From Frankiales bacterium (lineage in GTDB: Bacteria > Actinomycetota > Actinomycetes > Mycobacteriales > SCTD01), in contig JAODNF010000270.1 in NCBI GenBank assembly GCA_025464915.1, positions 1 through 9,059 on the forward strand: DNA of 9,059 nucleotides, written 5' to 3'. The translations under genes were made by a program, and so were the position numbers. The notes under the pieces are model-generated. The model searched no databases. It worked only from the letters and a program-made list of their open reading frames with translations, and was not told the origin of the DNA. This document shows, piece after piece, positions 5,365 to 9,059 of this stretch (positions within the stretch are counted from its first letter, which is position 1; each line of letters begins with the position of its first letter).

Positions 5365-5858
5365 TGCCGACCGGGCGCGAGGTCTTCGAGCAGCTGTCGT
5401 GGCACTGGGAAGCGCAGCTGCGGCCCCGGTGGGAGGGCCTCACCGGCGACGAGCTGCACTGGCAGCCCGTGCCGGACTGCTGGGACCTCCGAGCCGGCAC
5501 GCTGGACGGCAGCTGGCCGAGCCCGGCGCCGGCTCCGGTCACGACGATCGCCTGGCGGATCGCCCACATCGGGCACTGCTTCCACCACCGCTGGCAGGCG
5601 CACTTCGGTGGACGCCACTTCACCGACGACGTGCCGGACGATGTCATCGGGTGGGTCGACGAGGGCTACCGGTTGTGGTCGACCTCGATCCTCGCAGCGG
5701 ACGAGGAGCGGATGAACCGGCCGCACCAGGGGCCGCCGAGCACGGCCGATCAGCACTACCCCCTCTGGGCCGTCGTCCTGCACCTCAACCGCGAGGTCAT
5801 CCACCACGGCGCGGAGGTCGCCCTGCTCCGCGACCTCTACCTGCGCCGACTTCCCTGA
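5364..5858 (+). CDS. DinB-superfamily protein
   Basis: A 164-residue four-helix-bundle protein of the DinB/DUF664-like superfamily. A His-rich helix IAHIGHCFHHRW (66-77) and the C-terminal HLNREVIHHGAEVALLRDLY (140-159) supply the characteristic metal-binding histidine triad (His68, His147 and a third near 71-75 or 148). Superfamily members include bacillithiol/mycothiol-dependent transferases and maleylpyruvate isomerase-like proteins. Here the function is unknown; a thiol-dependent role is only a family-level guess. The ATG (5364-5366) shares one base with the hydrolase TGA (TGATG), so the pair is translationally coupled. Repeated Trp residues near the N-terminus (SWHW, LHWQP) are typical of this superfamily. 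It faces the convergent P450 gene across 91 bases. Confidence 0.85.
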   Translation: MPTGREVFEQLSWHWEAQLRPRWEGLTGDELHWQPVPDCWDLRAGTLDGSWPSPAPAPVTTIAWRIAHIGHCFHHRWQAHFGGRHFTDDVPDDVIGWVDEGYRLWSTSILAADEERMNRPHQGPPSTADQHYPLWAVVLHLNREVIHHGAEVALLRDLYLRRLP

Positions 5859-5949
5859 TCCCACCCTCGCCTCCGCAGGCCCCGGCTCTCGAGCGTGCGA
5901 GGACCCGGCTCTGCGGTCGACGGCGGAGGTAGGAGCAGGGACGTGCGAC
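5859..5949. other. Convergent intergenic region with a nested, weak hairpin
   Basis: Ninety-one bases between the convergent DinB and P450 genes. CCTCCGC (5870-5876) can pair with GCGGAGG (5923-5929) over a long loop, and CTCG (5888-5891) with CGAG (5898-5901) forms an inner hairpin. CCCGGCTCT occurs twice (5881-5889 and 5904-5912). No T tract follows on either strand, so it is at best a weak terminator. Confidence 0.35.
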
Positions 5950-7188
5950 CTAGACGTCGTAGGAGACGCGTAGCTCCTTGATGCCGTGCACGAAGTTCGA
6001 GCGAAGGATGCGCGGATCGGCCAGCGGACGGATGCCCGGCATCTTGCGCGCGATGGTGTCGAAGATGATCCGGACCTCGGCCCGGGCCAGGTTGGCACCC
6101 AGGCAGAAGTGCGGGCCACCGCCGCCGAAGGCGACGTGCTCGTTCTCGACGCGGCGAATGTCGAAGGTGTCCGGACGCTCGACACCGCGCTCGTCGCGGT
6201 TGGCCGCCGAGTAGTAGATGACGACGCGGTCGCCGGAGCTGATCTGCTGCCCGCCCAGCTCGTAGTCCGACAGCGCGCAGCGCTGGAACTGGATGATGGG
6301 GGAGGCCCAGCGGATGATCTCCTCGGCCGCGGTGTCGAGCGGACGCTCGGCCTTGAAGAGCTCCCACTGGTCGGGGTGCTCGAAGAAGGCCTGCATGCCG
6401 TGCGTGATGGCGTTCCGGGTCGTCTCGTTGCCGGCGACCATGAGCAGCACGAAGAAGATGGCGAACTGGTCGGGGGTCAGGGCCCCGGAGCCGGTCTCGG
6501 CGGCGAGCAGCTTGCTGATGATGTCCTCGCCGGGGCACCCCTCCTTGGCGCGCGCTAGGCCGTCGGCCATCCCGAACATCTCAGCCATGGCGACCTGCGC
6601 GGCGTCCGGGGAGCCACCGAGCTCGGGGTCGTCGAAGCCGACCATCGTGTTGGAGAGCTCGAAGACTCGTCTGCGGTCCTCGGCCGGGACGCCGACCAGC
6701 TCGCAGATGGCGAGCAGGGGGAGCTCCGCGGCGATGTCCTCGACGAAGTCCCCCTCTCCCTTGGCGATCGCCCGGTCGACGATCTCGTCGGCGAACTCCT
6801 GCAGCCGCGTCTCGAGGTTGCGGATCGTCCGGGGGTTGAAGGCGCGCTGGACGATGTTGCGGTAGGCGCCGTGGGCCGGCGGGTCCATGTTCAGCATCAG
6901 CTCGCGGGTCATCGCGAGGGCCAGCTCTTCGTCCGCCTCGTCGCCCATCGTGAGCAGCGCGCCGCGAGCGTACGAGGAGAAGACCTCGGGGGTCCGGCTG
7001 ACCTCGCGCACGTCCTCGGCCCGCGTCACCACCCAGAAGCCGCCACCCCAGGAGCCCGGCTGGTCGTGCCAGAAGACGGGGGCTTCGTCGCGCATCGTGG
7101 CGAAGGCCGCCAGGGGCAGGCCTTCGACGAAGGTGTCGGGATCCACCAGGTTCAGGTGGTCGACGGGGCACTTCGCTGCTGTGGTCAT
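5950..7188 (-). CDS. Cytochrome P450, CYP125/steroid-hydroxylase-like
   Basis: A 412-residue bacterial class I P450. Features in order: MLNMDPPAHGAYRNIVQRAF with His106 and Arg110 (heme propionate contacts); I-helix MVAGNETTRN (AGNET 252-256, with the acid/Thr pair); K-helix EIIR (290-293); heme-binding loop FGGGGPHFCLGANLAR with axial Cys362. The stretches ITHGMQAFFEHPDQWELFK and the C-terminal NFVHGIKELRVSYDV closely resemble the mycobacterial CYP125 steroid C26-monooxygenase and related CYP124/CYP142 lipid hydroxylases. The substrate is probably a sterol or branched-lipid chain, but this is not proved. AGGAGC (7193-7198) lies 5 bases before the ATG. A ferredoxin and reductase partner are not in the window. 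It is divergent from a TetR gene and shares a candidate operator with it. Confidence 0.92.
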   Translation of the reverse strand: MTTAAKCPVDHLNLVDPDTFVEGLPLAAFATMRDEAPVFWHDQPGSWGGGFWVVTRAEDVREVSRTPEVFSSYARGALLTMGDEADEELALAMTRELMLNMDPPAHGAYRNIVQRAFNPRTIRNLETRLQEFADEIVDRAIAKGEGDFVEDIAAELPLLAICELVGVPAEDRRRVFELSNTMVGFDDPELGGSPDAAQVAMAEMFGMADGLARAKEGCPGEDIISKLLAAETGSGALTPDQFAIFFVLLMVAGNETTRNAITHGMQAFFEHPDQWELFKAERPLDTAAEEIIRWASPIIQFQRCALSDYELGGQQISSGDRVVIYYSAANRDERGVERPDTFDIRRVENEHVAFGGGGPHFCLGANLARAEVRIIFDTIARKMPGIRPLADPRILRSNFVHGIKELRVSYDV

Positions 7189-7192
7189 GTGG

Positions 7193-7198
7193 GCTCCT
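7193..7198 (-). promoter_or_regulatory. Ribosome binding site of the P450 gene
   Basis: AGGAGC on the minus strand, a few bases before the P450 ATG at 7188, one of the clearest Shine-Dalgarno matches in the window. It confirms the start MTTAAKCPVDH. Confidence 0.7.
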
Positions 7199-7204
7199 GC
7201 TCAA

Positions 7205-7222
7205 ATACGAGTCAACTTGTAT
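7205..7222. promoter_or_regulatory. Candidate TetR operator in the P450/TetR divergent region
   Basis: ATACGAGTCAACTTGTAT is an 18-base inverted repeat: ATACGAGT against the complement ATACAAGT, 7 of 8 pairs, with a 2-base centre. It sits between the P450 ribosome site and the body of the intergenic region, in an AT-richer patch where promoters are expected. Size and position suit a TetR dimer, so the adjacent TetR protein is the natural candidate; the link is inference. No confident -35/-10 pair was found on either strand. Confidence 0.6.
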
Positions 7223-7293
7223 CGCAATGATGGTAACCTGCCTGTGGCGCCGGTCACAAGACCTGGTCGGCCCTTTGAGAGGGTGACCTTGAG

Positions 7294-7860
7294 ATGACGA
7301 GCGTCGGCCGCCCCCGCGACCCCCGGGTCGATGAGGCGCTGCGCCGCGTCGTGCAGGAGCTGCTCGTCGCCGAGGGCTACTCCGGGCTCACGGTGCAGGG
7401 CGTGGCCCGGGCCGCGGGCGTCTCGCCGGCGACGATCTACCGGCGGTTCCCGGGCAAGCGCGAGCTCGTCGAGTGGGCCGCCTTCCAGGTCACCGAGTGG
7501 GTCGAGCCCGCCTGGACCGGCGACTACGGCAAGGACCTCACGATCCTCACCGAGCTGCTCCTCGGCTACCTGGTCCAGCCCGCGGTCCGGGCTGCGGTGC
7601 CCGGGCTGCTGTCGGAGTACGTCCACGAGGGCTCGGGCTACCTGGCCCTCCTGGCCGCCACGATCACGCCGGTGCGCGAGGCGCTGGGCACCCTGCACGC
7701 CGAGGCCATCGCGCGGGGCGAGGCGACCGAGGGCGTCGACCTCGACGCGCTGCTCGAGGTGCTGCTCGGCGCTGTGCTGCTCGAGGCGATGACGCGCAGT
7801 GGCGGCACCCGCACGGCGGCCGCGCGGATCGCCGACGTCGCCCGTCGCGCGACCGCATGA
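7294..7860 (+). CDS. TetR-family transcriptional regulator
   Basis: A 188-residue TetR protein. The N-terminal DNA-binding domain contains helix 1 (RVDEALRRVVQELLVAEGYSGLTV) and the helix-turn-helix VARAAGVSPATIYRRFPGKREL (about 37-58), the strongest hallmark of the family. The rest is the variable ligand/dimer domain, rich in Leu and Ala, without a recognisable ligand motif. ATG 7294 follows GAGAGGG (7277-7283) with a 10-base spacer, slightly long but acceptable. It is divergent from the P450 and upstream of a FAD oxidoreductase whose start it overlaps in an ATGA junction. It probably represses itself, the P450 and perhaps the oxidoreductase through the operator at 7205-7222 (inference); the inducer is unknown. 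Confidence 0.92.
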   Translation: MTSVGRPRDPRVDEALRRVVQELLVAEGYSGLTVQGVARAAGVSPATIYRRFPGKRELVEWAAFQVTEWVEPAWTGDYGKDLTILTELLLGYLVQPAVRAAVPGLLSEYVHEGSGYLALLAATITPVREALGTLHAEAIARGEATEGVDLDALLEVLLGAVLLEAMTRSGGTRTAAARIADVARRATA

Positions 7861-8877
7861 GCGCACCCCTCTGGGACGACGGAACCTGGACCGGGCTGCC
7901 GGCCCTCGAGGAGGACGTCACCGCGGACGTCTGCGTCGTGGGCCTCGGCGGCTCGGGGCTCACGGCAGTGCAGGAGCTTCGGAGCCGAGGCGCCTCGGTC
8001 GTCGGGATCGACGCCGGGACGGTCGGTGGCGGGGCGGCGGGCCGCAACGGCGGGTTCCTGCTGGCGGGTCCCGCCCGTGCCTACCACCGGCAGCGGGATC
8101 CCCTGCTCTACAAGCGAACCCTCGAGGAGCTCGAGCGGATGGAGGCCGCCGGCTTCCTGCGCCGGACGGGCTCGCTCCGGATCGAGCGGACGGCCGAGGG
8201 CATCGCCGAATGCGACGAGCAGGCGACGGCACTGCGGCTCGACGGGTTCGCGGTGCTCGACTACCACGGTCCCGAGGGACGGTGCCTTCCAGCCGCTCGA
8301 GCGGTGCCGGGCGCTGGCGGCAGGACCGGGGCTCTACGAGCGCACCCGGGCGCTGACCGTCGGGAACGGCCGGGTCGAGACCCCCTCCGGGACGGTCACC
8401 TGCGACCACGTGCTGGTGCTCGTCGACGGCCGGCTCGACGTACTCCTCCCGGAGGTCCCCGTCCGGACCGTGCGGCTGCAGATGCTCGGCACATCGGCTG
8501 TGCCCCAGCGGTTCTCCCGCCCCGTCTACCTGCGGGACGGGTACGAGTACTGGCAGCAGCTGCCCGACGGGCGGATCGTCATGGGCGGCTTCCGCGACCT
8601 TGGCGGCGACGAGGAGGAGACCACGTCCAGGGAGGTCAGCACGACCGTGCAGGCTGCTCTCGACGAGCTGCTGGCCTCGGTCGCCCCCGACGCCGTGGTG
8701 ACGCACCGGTGGGCCGCCTCCGTCGGCTACACCGGCGACGCCCTCCCGTACCTCGGTGAGGTGCGGGAGGGCGTCTGGGCTGCGGGCGGCTACTGCGGCA
8801 CGGGCAACGTGATCGGTGCCCTGTGCGCGCGGCAGCTGGTGAGCAACGTGCTCGGCGGGCCGGAGTACTGGGGCTGA
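7857..8877 (+). pseudogene. DAO-family FAD-dependent oxidoreductase, interrupted by a +1 frameshift
   Basis: The N-terminal half (residues 1-140, frame of 7857) carries the Rossmann FAD motif GLGGSG (29-34), the acid Asp52 ending strand 2, and GGAAGRNGGFLLAG, typical of DadA/PuuB-like amine or amino-acid oxidases. The C-terminal half lies in the frame one base later: GAFQPLERCRALA, YWQQLPDGRIVMGGFRDLGG, VGYTGDALPYLGE and GGYCGTGNVIGALCARQLV, the last being the family FAD-binding signature. The frames join at 8276-8278: dropping one G of the GGG restores PEDGAFQPL and gives a continuous protein of about 339 residues. Both halves look intact and family-like, so the change is recent, an assembly error, or programmed. 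Uncorrected translation gives 140 good residues plus about 160 nonsense ones to the TGA at 8757. ATG 7857 overlaps the TetR stop (ATGA), so co-transcription is likely. The substrate is unknown. Confidence 0.85.
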
Positions 8878-8880
8878 GGG

Positions 8881-9059
8881 CTACTTCGGCTGGAGCCGCG
8901 CGGCGCCGTCGAGGCGGACCGTCTCGCCGTTGGCGTAGGTGTTGACCAGCAGCTCGAGGACCATCGAGGCCAGCTCGTCCGCCGTACCGAGGCGCTTCGG
9001 GAAGTTCACGTCGCGCTTGAGGTTGTCCTTGAACGCTTCGGAGGCCTCGCCCTCGCCGT
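8881..9059 (-). CDS. Short-chain dehydrogenase (3-hydroxyacyl-CoA dehydrogenase-like), C-terminal fragment
   Basis: The window holds only the last 58 or so residues, ending at TAG 8881-8883. They include FPKRLGTADELASMVLELL and the final NTYANGETVRLDGAARLQPK. The pair 'P.R.G...E.A..V..L' and 'Y.NGE..RLDGA' is the standard C-terminus of classical SDRs, and 'FPKRLG...NGE..RLDGA.R..P' is closest to HSD17B10/FabG-like 3-hydroxyacyl-CoA dehydrogenases of beta-oxidation. The Rossmann and catalytic Ser-Tyr-Lys parts lie outside, so activity cannot be confirmed. The gene is convergent with the FAD oxidoreductase, only 3 bases separating the stops. With the CYP125-like P450 nearby it fits a lipid or steroid side-chain degradation context (inference). 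Confidence 0.85.
   Translation of the reverse strand, partial: GEGEASEAFKDNLKRDVNFPKRLGTADELASMVLELLVNTYANGETVRLDGAARLQPK

Noticed and set aside
5870..5929. Intrinsic terminator between DinB and P450 genes
   Set aside because: Stem arms are far apart, inner hairpin is only 4 pairs, and there is no T tract on either strand; listed only as a weak hairpin region.
3438..7188. Link between the YGPW-containing nonapeptide and the P450 as a biarylitide-like minimal RiPP
   Set aside because: The peptide has Tyr and Trp, and P450s cross-link such residues in known mini-RiPPs, but here the P450 is 2.5 kb away, on the other strand, in its own TetR unit, and resembles lipid/steroid hydroxylases.
7210..7215. 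TTGACT (minus) as -35 of the P450 promoter
   Set aside because: A -10 at 16-18 bases would overlap the P450 ATG, inconsistent with its good ribosome site.

Overview
The window is GC-rich with strong G/C bias at codon third positions, compact gene spacing and many stop/start overlaps. This points to a high-GC actinobacterium. The style of the genes (an ArsR/AHSA1 pair, a CYP125-like P450, a HSD17B10-type SDR, a DinB protein) fits Nocardioidaceae or a relative, but that placement is inference. No rRNA, tRNA, CRISPR array or insertion sequence was seen, and no gene-free stretch exceeds 300 bases; the longest is about 230 bases at 3267-3497.

Left part (1-2359): a minus-strand autoregulated pair, an ArsR-type repressor and an AHSA1/SRPBCC-domain protein cut by the window edge. 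A promoter/operator sits upstream of the repressor. Divergent from it is a plus-strand pair: a metal-dependent amidohydrolase, and a lone COG1119-type ABC ATPase whose best start is a non-canonical CTG overlapping the amidohydrolase stop.

Middle (2313-5858): a phosphotriesterase-family metallohydrolase (minus) whose 3' end overlaps the ABC gene by 47 bases. Next comes a 230-base region with an exact GGGAAT-N18-GTTG (SigR/SigH-like) promoter match, a foldable leader, a nine-codon ORF (MNDYGPWDD) and a strong hairpin terminator. A MalY/PatB-type PLP enzyme (minus) follows. Starting only 19 bases from it on the other strand is a coupled pair: an alpha/beta hydrolase and a DinB-family protein.

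Right part (5950-9059): a CYP125-like cytochrome P450 (minus) and a divergent TetR regulator (plus) share an intergenic region with an 18-base palindrome, a good candidate TetR operator. The TetR gene overlaps the start of a DAO-type FAD oxidoreductase that carries a +1 frameshift in this sequence. Three bases beyond lies the 3' end of a minus-strand 3-hydroxyacyl-CoA-dehydrogenase-like SDR that runs off the window. P450, TetR and SDR together suggest oxidation and beta-oxidation of a lipid or steroid-like side chain; this is inference.

The part least explained by known families is the 3298-3516 mini-transcript candidate. Everything else looks like an ordinary accessory metabolic region.
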